In this document: piece by piece, positions 8,303 through 15,449 of the stretch
How positions within the stretch are numbered: the stretch's first letter is position 1
Layout: each line of letters starts with the position of its first letter
Source: Gemmatimonadota bacterium
GTDB lineage: Bacteria > Latescibacterota > UBA2968 > UBA8231
NCBI GenBank assembly: GCA_028875335.1
Contig: JAPPEF010000120.1
Coordinates: forward strand, 1 to 22,403
Direction: 5' to 3'
DNA length: 22,403 bases
Notes under the pieces: model-generated
What the model was told of the DNA's origin: nothing
Seen by the model: only the letters and a program-made list of their open reading frames with translations
Databases searched by the model: none
Position numbers and translations under genes: made by a program

Positions 8303-8331
8303 TGGCGTTTACCGGTGTGCATAGGTATAAT
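8303..8331 (+). promoter_or_regulatory. Candidate promoter of the Gfo/Idh/MocA gene
   Basis: A perfect TATAAT (8326-8331) is preceded after 17 bp by a weak -35, TGGCGT (8303-8308). Initiation near 8338 would give a leader of about 50 bases before the ATG at 8389. This 104-bp gap also separates the divergent sulfatase; I see no convincing minus-strand promoter there. Confidence 0.5.
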
Positions 8332-8388
8332 AAGTCCCCCCCGCACGGCTAGCGAATCTTCCTATCCACAAATACACAGGATCGAATC

Positions 8389-9648
8389 ATGGCCAAAAAA
8401 CGCGGCAAACAACGTCCCATCCGCGTCGGCGTAGTCGGCGTCGGTCGCGGCCGCTCCTTCATGCAGGCGGCTGCGGCGACCGGTATGGAACTGGTCGCCA
8501 TTTGCGACATTTGGGAAGAGCGCCTCGTAGCAGAAGGCAAGGCGCTCAACGTGCCGACATTCGTCGATTACGACGAACTCCTCGGCTGCGACATGGACGC
8601 GGTCGTGCTGGCCAACTACTTCCACCAGCACGCGCCTTTTGCCATCAAAGCGCTCAACGCCGGCAAACACGTAATGAGCGAAACCGCGGCCTGCCACACC
8701 TTGGGCGAAGGCGTGGCACTGGCGCGGGCAGTCGAGAAAAGCGGCAAGATCTACATGTTCGCCGAGAACTACCCCTACATGGTCTTCAACCAAGAGATGA
8801 AGCGGCTCTACCAACAAGGCCGCGTCGGCGACTTCAAATACGGCGAGGGCGAATACGTCCACCCCGACCCACCCGAAGTGAAACTAGCGCGCAGTTGCGG
8901 ACGCGACCACTGGCGCAACTGGATCCCCGCCACGTACTACTGCACCCATTCCATCGCCCCAGTCATGTATATCACCGACACCCGGCCGGTAAAAGTAAAC
9001 GGCTTCGTCGTCCCCTTTGATTTCGCCGACCCCACCCAAACGCTGCACATGAATCGGAGTGACACCGCCGCAGTGATCATCTGTCGGATGGATAACGACG
9101 CGGTGATGAAGTCGCTACACGGCGCATTGCGCGGCCACGGCAACTACGTCCGCATCCACGGCAACAAGGGGGTGATGGAAAATTGCCGCCACGGCGACAA
9201 ACAGCGGCTGCGCGTGTGGTACGAGCCGTGGGAAAAGCGCAAGAGCGATCCAGTCGAAACCGTGTACAGCCCCAACTTCCCCGTGCACCATGGCCTAGCA
9301 ACGCGTGCCGGACACGGCGGCGGCGACTTCTTCACCAGCTACCACTTTGCCGAGGCCATCCGCACCGGCGAGCAACCCTATCTCGACGTGTATCGCGGCA
9401 TCGACATGAGCATCGCCGGAATCCAAGCCTGGCGTTCGGCGCTGAACGACTCGGCACCAATGGAAGTCCCCGACTTCCGCCGCGAATCAGTGCGCAGAAA
9501 ATACGCCAAAGACGACTGGTCGCCCGACCCCGAGCTCAAAAAGAAGGGGCAGCCGCCTAGCAGTATTTTGGGTGAGATCGAACCAGATCCCGAGGCGAAA
9601 AAACTGGCGAGCAAAGTCTGGGCAGACCAAGGCTATCTCGGCGATTGA
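8389..9648 (+). CDS. Gfo/Idh/MocA family oxidoreductase (GH109-like variant possible)
   Basis: A 419-residue protein. A Rossmann NAD(P) site (Gly14-Val-Val-Gly-Val-Gly-Arg-Gly21) covers the N-terminal 130 residues and is followed by an alpha/beta domain. The family-typical Glu-Lys-Pro after Gly-Lys-His-Val reads Ser-Glu98-Thr-Ala-Ala, so the usual catalytic Lys is absent. His187 in Tyr-Cys-Thr-His-Ser-Ile-Ala-Pro may be catalytic. Loss of the Lys together with a retained His is also seen in NAD-dependent glycosidases related to this fold (GH109), so redox-assisted glycoside cleavage is as possible as simple dehydrogenation. The C-terminus is a charged tail. AGGA lies seven bases before the ATG. 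The gene stands alone, divergent from the sulfatase, and its context fits use of modified sugars. Confidence 0.85.
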   Translation: MAKKRGKQRPIRVGVVGVGRGRSFMQAAAATGMELVAICDIWEERLVAEGKALNVPTFVDYDELLGCDMDAVVLANYFHQHAPFAIKALNAGKHVMSETAACHTLGEGVALARAVEKSGKIYMFAENYPYMVFNQEMKRLYQQGRVGDFKYGEGEYVHPDPPEVKLARSCGRDHWRNWIPATYYCTHSIAPVMYITDTRPVKVNGFVVPFDFADPTQTLHMNRSDTAAVIICRMDNDAVMKSLHGALRGHGNYVRIHGNKGVMENCRHGDKQRLRVWYEPWEKRKSDPVETVYSPNFPVHHGLATRAGHGGGDFFTSYHFAEAIRTGEQPYLDVYRGIDMSIAGIQAWRSALNDSAPMEVPDFRRESVRRKYAKDDWSPDPELKKKGQPPSSILGEIEPDPEAKKLASKVWADQGYLGD

Positions 9649-9652
9649 TTCT

Positions 9653-9742
9653 TCACAAAGCGCTCTTGGGACGCTCCTTGGTTGGATCGAAGAACGGCAC
9701 CCGCACCACCTCGGCATCCACAATGCCGTCCTTTGGCCTCAT
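9653..9742 (-). pseudogene. Orphan GcvT-type C-terminal tail (29 codons) behind the FAD/GcvT gene
   Basis: On the minus strand an ATG overlaps the stop of the FAD/GcvT gene (ATGA at 9742-9739). It opens 29 codons ending in TGA at 9655-9653. The peptide contains Asp-Ala-Glu-Val-Val-Arg-Val-Pro-Phe-Phe-Asp-Pro-Thr-Lys-Glu-Arg-Pro-Lys. This aligns residue for residue with the end of the preceding protein (Gln-Ala-Thr-Val-Ala-Lys-Glu-Pro-Leu-Tyr-Asp-Pro-Glu-Gly-Lys-Lys), but in another frame. The simplest reading is the remaining 3' end of a second, paralogous aminomethyltransferase-type gene after recombination or deletion. A translationally coupled micropeptide is the alternative. Confidence 0.55.
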
Positions 9743-12207
9743 ACTTTCATCTTCTTGCCTTCCGGATCGTACAGAGGCTCCTTCGCAACCGTTGCTTGCA
9801 GACGCTCGCCAAAGTAGAGGATGTCAACGCTGGTCCCCACCTCGGCGTAATTCATCGGCAAATAGCCATACGCAATGCCAAGGCCAATCGAGTGGCCGTA
9901 GTTGGCGCTCGTCACGTAGCCCAACACGCAGTCGCCGTCCAAGATTGGCTCCTTGCCCATAACGACGGCATCGGGATCGTCCAGCGTCATACAGCACAGC
10001 TTGCGCGCCAGTCCTTGGGCGAGAATCTTCCTCAACTCGTCCCGGCCCAAGAAATCGCCCTTCCCCATCCTCACCGCGAAACCTATACCCGCCTCGTACG
10101 GATTGTACTCGGTGTGGATGTCGTTACCCCACAGTCGGTAGCCTTTTTCCAAGCGCAGCGAATCGAAGGCACCTCCACCTGCTGCAACGACTCCGAACAA
10201 CTGACCTGCTTCCCACAGGACATCCCACAACCGCAAGCCCTGCTCGGCGGGAGCGTAGATCTCCCAGCCGAGTTCGCCCACGTATGAGATGCGCAACGCC
10301 AGTGCGGAAACCTCGGCTATCCGTATCGGCTGCGCGGTCAAGTAGGGAAACCCCTCGTTGCTCACATCGTCCTCACAAACCCGGTTCAGCAAGTCGCGCG
10401 CGCTTGGCCCCCACAAACCTATACAGCACAGCCCCGACGAAATGTCAGCTACCCCAACCGATCCATCGTCCGGTAAATGCGCCTGAATCCAGCCCAGATC
10501 GTGGCGTCCCATAGCTCCTCCCGTGACCACCATAAAGCGGTTCTCTCCCAAGCGCGTCACGGTCAGGTCGCACTTGATGCCGCCCCGGGGCGTGAGCATA
10601 GACGTGTACGTGATAGTCCCAACGGGCTTGTCCATCTGATTGGTCGCAAGGCGCTGGAGCGCAGCGAGCGAGCCTGCTCCAGTCACCTCGAACTTGGCAA
10701 AGGGAGTCAGGTCGAACAGGGCTACTCGCTCGCGAGTGGCGACGTGTTCTGCAGCAATCGTCGGCGACCATTCTCGCGCCTCCCAGCCAGTACGCGACGC
10801 GCCGGTAACGGTAAGAGAGTCGAGCAACCCCTCGTTCGCACTGCACCACTGGGGACGCTCCCATCCTGCGTTCTCAAAGAAGACGGCACCCAATTCCCGC
10901 TGCCGCGTATAGAACGGCGTCAGGCGAAGGTTGCGCGGGTTGGCTATCTGCTGGCGCGGGTGGATGATGTCGTACACCTCGCGGTACTGTTGCGCAGCCC
11001 GAGCGCGGACGTAGGAGCGGCTGTACGCGTGCGGATGGAAGCGCCTTATGTCGCACTCTCGCAGATCGCTAGTCGGCTCGCCATTTGCAATCCACTCAGC
11101 AACCGCCTTGCCAACGCCGCCAGCGTGCGTAATCCAGACGGCCTGTGCCGACCAGAAACCGCGGACTTGAGGCGATTCGCCGAGTACAGGAAATCCATCG
11201 GTAGTAAACGAGAAGAGGCCGTTGAACTTGCGCGTCAATCCCACGCCCTTGAGGCTCGGCAGCACTTCTCCCGCCGCTGCCATCGCCTTCTCAAAGTGAG
11301 GCGGCGTGAACGGCATCTCGGCCGGAGCAACCGGCGCTTCCTCGTGGTCGAGAATGTCATTGGCATCCACTAAGAGGGGTTCGTGCTGATACGAGCCAAT
11401 GCCGTAGCACTCGCCGACCTGCCGGAAGTACATAGCCTCGTCTTGGTGCCGCAAGAACGGCTGCGATATATCCTCAGTCGCCCCGGCGAGCTCCCGCAGT
11501 GGCGTCGTAACGGCGTAGAGATGTTGCATCGGCGACAGCGGGATGGGCACATCGGCAAGTCCGCCAACCTTTGGAGCCCAGATGCCGGCAGCAGCGACTA
11601 TTAGGTCCGTCTTGATATCGCCGCGCGTGGTATGGACCGCCGCAATCCGTCCGTCCGCGATAGCAAAGCCGGTAACTTTGACATCACTGTAGAACGTTGC
11701 GCCATTCCGTTCCGCCTCTCGCGCCATCGCTTCAGCCGGCCTCGTCGCCTTCGTCTGGATGTCGGAAGGAACGTACAGCGCACCCAGAATTCGGTCGGAC
11801 AGCATGGGAATTAGACTGCGTGCCTCGTCGGCGCTGAGCAGATGGGCCTCCACGCCCCAACTCATGCCATATCCGGCCTTGCGCTTCAGGTCGGTGAGGC
11901 GCTCCTGCGTCCAAGCCACTTCAAGGCTACCTACGCTCTTAGCGCACGGCTCGCCATCGAGTTCCAACTCGCTCCAAAGCTCAACCGTATAGCGAGCAAA
12001 GCCCGTCATGGTTTTCGACGGGTTGAGCTGGAAAACGAGGCCCGGAGCGTGCGAGGTCGAGCCGCCGGTCTCAAACAGCGGTCCTTGCTCGACGACAACG
12101 ACATCCCGCCAGCCGAGTTTCGTCAGATGGTATGCGACGCTGCAACCTACGATGCCTGCGCCAATGATGACGCCCCTAGCTTGCTGCGACAATGTGGTAT
12201 TAGACAT
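9739..12207 (-). CDS. FAD-dependent oxidoreductase fused to GcvT aminomethyltransferase domain (dimethylglycine/sarcosine dehydrogenase family)
   Basis: An 822-residue protein of the usual length for this family. The N-terminal DAO domain (about 10-370) begins with Gly16-Ala-Gly18-Ile-Val-Gly21. His53 in Gly-Ser-Thr-Ser-His-Ala-Pro-Gly-Leu occupies the position where dimethylglycine and sarcosine dehydrogenases bind FAD covalently. An FAO_M linker (about 373-428) precedes a GcvT folate-binding domain (about 430-710), and a GcvT C-terminal barrel (about 720-820) ends the protein. Family members demethylate N-methylated glycines and pass the one-carbon unit to tetrahydrofolate; the exact substrate here is inferred only to family level. 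GGGAG lies eight bases before the ATG. It is separated from the next leftward gene upstream by the palindromic repeat at 12246-12397. Its stop overlaps an orphan paralogous tail. Confidence 0.9.
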   Translation of the reverse strand: MSNTTLSQQARGVIIGAGIVGCSVAYHLTKLGWRDVVVVEQGPLFETGGSTSHAPGLVFQLNPSKTMTGFARYTVELWSELELDGEPCAKSVGSLEVAWTQERLTDLKRKAGYGMSWGVEAHLLSADEARSLIPMLSDRILGALYVPSDIQTKATRPAEAMAREAERNGATFYSDVKVTGFAIADGRIAAVHTTRGDIKTDLIVAAAGIWAPKVGGLADVPIPLSPMQHLYAVTTPLRELAGATEDISQPFLRHQDEAMYFRQVGECYGIGSYQHEPLLVDANDILDHEEAPVAPAEMPFTPPHFEKAMAAAGEVLPSLKGVGLTRKFNGLFSFTTDGFPVLGESPQVRGFWSAQAVWITHAGGVGKAVAEWIANGEPTSDLRECDIRRFHPHAYSRSYVRARAAQQYREVYDIIHPRQQIANPRNLRLTPFYTRQRELGAVFFENAGWERPQWCSANEGLLDSLTVTGASRTGWEAREWSPTIAAEHVATRERVALFDLTPFAKFEVTGAGSLAALQRLATNQMDKPVGTITYTSMLTPRGGIKCDLTVTRLGENRFMVVTGGAMGRHDLGWIQAHLPDDGSVGVADISSGLCCIGLWGPSARDLLNRVCEDDVSNEGFPYLTAQPIRIAEVSALALRISYVGELGWEIYAPAEQGLRLWDVLWEAGQLFGVVAAGGGAFDSLRLEKGYRLWGNDIHTEYNPYEAGIGFAVRMGKGDFLGRDELRKILAQGLARKLCCMTLDDPDAVVMGKEPILDGDCVLGYVTSANYGHSIGLGIAYGYLPMNYAEVGTSVDILYFGERLQATVAKEPLYDPEGKKMKV

Positions 12208-12245
12208 GCCTATGTCTCCCGCGTCAGATCATCGGTGCGGATCTA

Positions 12246-12397
12246 AATACACGACAGTAGAAGTGGTATGAGATGCTTCGCTTCGCTCAGCATGACGCTA
12301 GGAAGCAGCGTACCAGCACTTGTCATGCTGAGCGAAGCGGAGCGGAGTTGAAGCATCTCATACCTAGATAACGTCCATTGGATTACTGTCGTGTATT
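12246..12397. repeat. 152-bp palindromic (MITE-like or REP-like) element with nested inverted repeats
   Basis: Three pairs of inverted arms are nested. The outer pair, AATACACGACAGTA (12246-12259) and TACTGTCGTGTATT (12384-12397), is a perfect 14-mer. The middle pair, GGTATGAGATGCTTC (12265-12279) and its complement (12350-12364), is a perfect 15-mer. The inner pair, GCTTCGCTCAGCATGAC (12280-12296) and its complement (12322-12338), is a perfect 17-mer. An 11-base insertion (12339-12349) and a 25-base centre interrupt it. There is no coding capacity. I could not define target-site duplications. It lies between two leftward genes, and as RNA it could fold into one long hairpin that terminates or processes the transcript. 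Confidence 0.85.
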
Positions 12398-12439
12398 AAG
12401 GGTGCAGACGATGCCACTACACAAATATGGTGTTCCTCC

Positions 12440-13531
12440 TCAGACATCCATCTTCGGCGGTCCATCGTAGCCAATGCTCTGCCACCCGGCGACGTCGCCG
12501 CCCTTGAGGCGATAGGGATGCGGATACAGCTTGAGCGTGCGGTCCGCAAAAGGCAGGGACACCCGCTCGTGTTCCCGATGGGCCGAGCGCACTAAGGCGA
12601 TGGCCACTTCGAGCGAGTGGCGGTAGTCGTCGCCGCTGCTATACGGCTCAGTGCCGTCCCGATGGGCGCGCATTAGACGCTCGATCGTATAGGTGAAGGC
12701 GTCGGCCGCTGGCTGATCCAAAAAGTCGGGATACACCGGAGAAGCCGCCGCGCCGATTCCCTCGATCAGCACGGGCCGTGGACGCGCCAAAAAGACCTGC
12801 CCGCGCTCGCCACTGACCGAGATAAAGGTCGGCACACGGCCATCCGGCTCAGGTGCGACAACCTCGCAGACGATGCCGCCGCTCAGTCCCAAGCGGCCGT
12901 ACGCGGGTACATCCCCCTCCTCTATAGGCGTACCTTCCGCCACGTACCCCGGCACCGCCGGCAAGGTGTACCCTTCCACCCACTCCACATCCATCCCAGT
13001 GAGGATGCGCAAAGCCGCAATCTGCACGCAACCGCCACCCGACACCTCGGTCGGCAACCCACCTGGGATCGCCGCCGCAGTCAACCGACCAATGCGTCCC
13101 TGCCGCACCCACTCGACCACCTCGGGCATATACGGCGTCGCCCATCCGGCCTGAGCGCAACCGAATAACGTGCCGTGTTCCCGGCAGATGCGGATCATTT
13201 CGTCGGCCTCGTGCAGTTCGTGAGAAATCGGCTTCTCGCAGGAAACCACCCGCACGCCAGCGCGAGCGCAGGTAGTAACGCAAGGATAGTTCTGCCCCAC
13301 CGGAACCACGGCGGAGACGATATCGGGCACTTCGGTCGCCAAGAGGTCATCGAGGTCGTCGTACACCTTCTCCACGCCGTAGCGCTGGGCGATAGCATCC
13401 CGCCGCTCTCTAGCGCGATCGACGAGGCCGACAATCTCACAGTTGGGATGAGCGGCGTACGCGCGCGTGTAATAGCGTCCCCACGTGCCGGCCGCACCGA
13501 CGACGGCCACTCGGTATTGTTCATTAGTCAT
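12440..13531 (-). CDS. Gfo/Idh/MocA family NAD(P)-dependent oxidoreductase
   Basis: A 363-residue protein with the canonical family layout. The Rossmann fold begins Val-Ala-Val-Val-Gly12-Ala-Ala-Gly-Thr-Trp-Gly18, with an acidic-end strand Leu-Val-Asp near 38. The catalytic motif Cys-Glu99-Lys100-Pro101 is intact, unlike in the other family member in this window. The C-terminal alpha/beta domain follows Gly-Arg-Ile-Gly-Arg-Leu near 146. These enzymes oxidise or reduce sugars, inositols or their amino derivatives; the substrate is not visible here. AGGAGG lies six bases before the ATG. It starts divergently from the tyrS leader, and its ribosome-binding region overlaps the -35 region of the tyrS promoter, so the two promoters may interfere. 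Confidence 0.9.
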   Translation of the reverse strand: MTNEQYRVAVVGAAGTWGRYYTRAYAAHPNCEIVGLVDRARERRDAIAQRYGVEKVYDDLDDLLATEVPDIVSAVVPVGQNYPCVTTCARAGVRVVSCEKPISHELHEADEMIRICREHGTLFGCAQAGWATPYMPEVVEWVRQGRIGRLTAAAIPGGLPTEVSGGGCVQIAALRILTGMDVEWVEGYTLPAVPGYVAEGTPIEEGDVPAYGRLGLSGGIVCEVVAPEPDGRVPTFISVSGERGQVFLARPRPVLIEGIGAAASPVYPDFLDQPAADAFTYTIERLMRAHRDGTEPYSSGDDYRHSLEVAIALVRSAHREHERVSLPFADRTLKLYPHPYRLKGGDVAGWQSIGYDGPPKMDV

Positions 13532-13545
13532 GGTTAGCCTCCTAA

Positions 13546-13574
13546 TTGACGAGAATAGAGGTCGCAGTTATATT
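13546..13574 (+). promoter_or_regulatory. tyrS promoter
   Basis: TTGACG (13546-13551), a 17-bp spacer and TATATT (13569-13574) give a near-consensus sigma-70 promoter. Transcription is predicted to start at about 13581, leaving a very short lead before the GGAG (13582-13585) of the leader peptide. Confidence 0.7.
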
Positions 13575-13593
13575 TTTGCGCGGAGAATGAATG

Positions 13594-13653
13594 ATGCAAA
13601 TCCTACGCGCCGATCGCCACTATTACTATACCCCGCTTCATAGACAGGGGTAG
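13594..13653 (+). CDS. tyrS leader peptide, 19 residues with three consecutive Tyr codons
   Basis: The frame reads MQILRADRHYYYTPLHRQG and then TAG. GGAG at 13582-13585 lies eight bases before the ATG, a normal spacing. Codons 10-12 (13621-13629) are TAT TAC TAT, a Tyr run placed directly before the first pairing segment of the attenuator, and the gene downstream is tyrosyl-tRNA synthetase. Two nearby ATGs (13587 and 13591) are in other frames and badly spaced. The peptide itself probably has no function; its translation rate would be the sensor. Confidence comes from the coincidence of codon identity, position and target gene. Confidence 0.82.
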   Translation: MQILRADRHYYYTPLHRQG

Positions 13654-13685
13654 CACGTCCGCTTTATCGTCTCAACCGCGTTTAC

Positions 13686-13712
13686 AAGCCCCTGTAATCA
13701 GGGGCTTTTTTT
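13686..13712 (+). terminator. Rho-independent terminator in the tyrS leader
   Basis: A perfect 9-bp stem, AAGCCCCTG/CAGGGGCTT, with a four-base TAAT loop (13695-13698) runs into a tract of seven T residues (13706-13712), 24 bases before the tyrS ATG. No other plus-strand gene lies within 4 kb upstream, so its natural role is to stop leader transcription conditionally. Confidence 0.88.
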
Positions 13713-13736
13713 ATGCCCATACCAGAAGGAAATCTG

Positions 13737-14984
13737 ATGAACATCATACCCGATCTTGAATTTCGCGGCTTGATCTACCAAGTCACCGATCTCGACGGCC
13801 TCGCCGAGCGCCTCGCCGCCGGTCCAATCGTGCTCTACAATGGCTTCGACCCAACCGCCGACAGCCTGACGGTGGGCAACCTCGTGCCGATCCTGCTCCT
13901 GCGCCGCTTCCAGCTCGCCGGCCACAAAGTCATCGCCTTGGCTGGCGGCGGCACCGGCCTGATCGGCGATCCCGGCGGCAAGACCGAGGAGCGCCAGCTC
14001 AATGCCACCGACGTCGTGGCCGAGTGGACGCAGCAGGTCAGAGCACAGCTAGAGCGCTTCCTCGAATTCGACGGCCCCAATCCCGCGATTATGGTCGATA
14101 ATCACGACTGGCTCAGCCAACTGGCGGCCATCGACTTTATGCGCGACGTCGGCAAGCACTTTCCCGTCCCCTACATGCTGGCCAAGGACTCGGTCGCCTC
14201 GCGCCTCGAAACGGGCATTTCCTACACCGAGTTCAGCTACATGGCACTACAGGCGTACGACTTCTTGGTCCTCAACGAAAAATACGGCTGCGAGTTGCAG
14301 ACCGGCGGCTCTGACCAGTGGGGCAATATCACCGCTGGCACCGATCTGATCCGCCGCTCCGCTGGCATCCGGGCCTTTGGCCTGACTTGCCCGCTAGTAA
14401 CCAAAGCAGACGGCACCAAATTCGGCAAGACCGAGGCCGGCACAGTCTGGCTCGACGCCGCGAAGACCTCGGCCTACCAGTTTTACCAGTTCTGGATCAA
14501 CGCCGAGGACCAGAAGGTCATCGACCACCTGAAAACGTACACCTTCTTGGAGCAGGACGCGATCCTCCAGCTCGCCGAGACCGTCCGCGACCAACCCGAA
14601 CGGCGAGAGGCCCAGCGCACCCTCGCCACCGAGGCAACAACCATTGTGCATGGAGCCGACGCTGCTCGCCGAGCCGAACGCATCTCGCACGCGCTCTTTT
14701 ACGGGGAGTTTCAAGACCTATCCGAGGAAGAAATCCTCGAAGGCTTTGACGACGTGCCAACGCACGCTATGGGTCAGGAGGAATTAGGATTGGTCGATCT
14801 GCTCGTCGCGGCCGGCGTCTCGCCCTCCAAGCGCCAAGCCCGCCAAGACGTGCAAAACGGCTCGATCTACATCAACGGCGAGCGCTGCACGGACATGGCG
14901 CGGAGCATGCGGTGCCGAGAGGGACTACACGGCAAGTACTTGATCGTGCGCCGAGGGAAGAAGCAGTACACCCTCGTCTGCTAG
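13737..14984 (+). CDS. tyrS: Tyrosyl-tRNA synthetase (TyrRS)
   Basis: The class I synthetase charges tRNA-Tyr in the cytoplasm. From the ATG at 13737 the protein has 415 residues and begins like other bacterial TyrRS (Leu-x-x-Arg-Gly-Leu-Ile-Tyr-Gln-Val-Thr). AGAAGGA (13724-13730) is six bases upstream. The in-frame ATG at 13713 abuts the terminator T-tract and is rejected. Tyr34 and Gly-Phe-Asp-Pro-Thr-Ala-Asp are present, as are Gly-Gly-Ser-Asp-Gln-Trp-Gly-Asn (190-197) and the KMSKS-type Lys-Phe-Gly-Lys-Thr (228-232). An S4 RNA-binding domain forms the C-terminus (about 350-415). The HIGH motif is atypical, Thr45-Val-Gly-Asn48. Transcription is preceded by a Tyr-codon attenuator. The gene ends at the base next to the stop codon of the convergent hepT-like gene. 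Confidence 0.96.
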   Translation: MNIIPDLEFRGLIYQVTDLDGLAERLAAGPIVLYNGFDPTADSLTVGNLVPILLLRRFQLAGHKVIALAGGGTGLIGDPGGKTEERQLNATDVVAEWTQQVRAQLERFLEFDGPNPAIMVDNHDWLSQLAAIDFMRDVGKHFPVPYMLAKDSVASRLETGISYTEFSYMALQAYDFLVLNEKYGCELQTGGSDQWGNITAGTDLIRRSAGIRAFGLTCPLVTKADGTKFGKTEAGTVWLDAAKTSAYQFYQFWINAEDQKVIDHLKTYTFLEQDAILQLAETVRDQPERREAQRTLATEATTIVHGADAARRAERISHALFYGEFQDLSEEEILEGFDDVPTHAMGQEELGLVDLLVAAGVSPSKRQARQDVQNGSIYINGERCTDMARSMRCREGLHGKYLIVRRGKKQYTLVC

Positions 14985-15449
14985 TTACTCAGGCTGCAAG
15001 AGCGCTAAGAATCGCTCAAAGTCCTGGATAAAATCGCGCTGGATGCACACGGCTTTGGCCGCCAAATTCGCCACCTTGTCGGGATCCAAATCCGCGGTGT
15101 ATGCGTGGCGGAACAGATGGCGGAATCGCCGCAATTCATCTAGGTCGGAAGCGGTCTCTGTCGACAGAAGTGCCGGGCGGATGCCTTGGATTTCTAGCTG
15201 CATCCGCCTAATCATATCCGCGTGATACCTTGCTTCGTCGATTTGGTTCTCAAAGAATCGCGCTACTTCCTCAAACAACTGCTCAAACGCGCCATAGAGG
15301 TTGTGGAGCTGGTACCCCATGCTGTCCACTCCTTCGGCACTATGGGCAAACGTGCCTAGACGTTCCTCAATGCGACCGCCGATGCGACTGATGTCCCGGA
15401 CACGCGCTCGCAACCCCGCTTCGAGAACCGCGAAGGCCCCTTTATCCAT
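14985..15449 (-). CDS. hepT: HEPN-domain HepT-type toxin
   Basis: A 154-residue, all-helical protein with the HEPN signature Arg110-x4-His115-x-Tyr117 (Arg-His-Leu-Phe-Arg-His-Ala-Tyr), the R-x4-H-x-Y motif of HepT ribonucleases. In characterised pairs the partner nucleotidyltransferase silences the toxin by adding AMP units to the motif Tyr. The ATG overlaps the end of the nucleotidyltransferase gene by 8 bp (ATGGATAA), so translation is coupled. GGAG and AAGG lie upstream. The protein is somewhat longer than compact HepT toxins. Its stop touches the tyrS stop with no intergenic base, so read-through transcripts from either side would be antisense to the other gene. Confidence 0.82.
   Translation of the reverse strand: MDKGAFAVLEAGLRARVRDISRIGGRIEERLGTFAHSAEGVDSMGYQLHNLYGAFEQLFEEVARFFENQIDEARYHADMIRRMQLEIQGIRPALLSTETASDLDELRRFRHLFRHAYTADLDPDKVANLAAKAVCIQRDFIQDFERFLALLQPE

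Larger units (their letters stand above)
13582..13712 (+). promoter_or_regulatory. tyrS ribosome-mediated transcription attenuator
   Basis: The leader RNA has four complementary segments. Segment 1, UACCCC (13629-13634), pairs with GGGGUA (13647-13652). Segment 2, ACAGGGG (13644-13650), pairs perfectly with segment 3, CCCCUGU (13689-13695). Segment 3 also forms the terminator with segment 4 (13699-13707). Pairings 1:2, 2:3 and 3:4 are mutually exclusive in the trp-operon manner. The last Tyr codon ends at the first base of segment 1, so a ribosome stalled for Tyr-tRNA would mask segment 1, free segment 2 for the 2:3 antiterminator and let tyrS be transcribed. A ribosome that reaches the stop codon covers segment 2, and the terminator forms. 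The mechanism is inferred from this layout and from established trp and pheST attenuation. Confidence 0.82.

Noticed and set aside
10477..11373. 298-codon plus-strand open frame
   Set aside because: It is antisense to the FAD/GcvT gene, with no ribosome site and no domain.
12246..12397. Ordinary Rho-independent terminator
   Set aside because: There is no T-tract after the hairpin on either strand, and the nested arms are far longer than a terminator needs. It may still affect transcripts.
13582..13712. T-box riboswitch upstream of tyrS
   Set aside because: The conserved UGGNACC antiterminator core is absent and the leader of about 130 nt is too short for a stem I specifier domain. The Tyr codons lie in a translated frame with its own ribosome site.
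13713..13736. Upstream in-frame ATG for tyrS
   Set aside because: It directly follows the terminator T-tract without a ribosome site. The ATG at 13737 has AGAAGGA at proper spacing and gives the usual TyrRS N-terminus.
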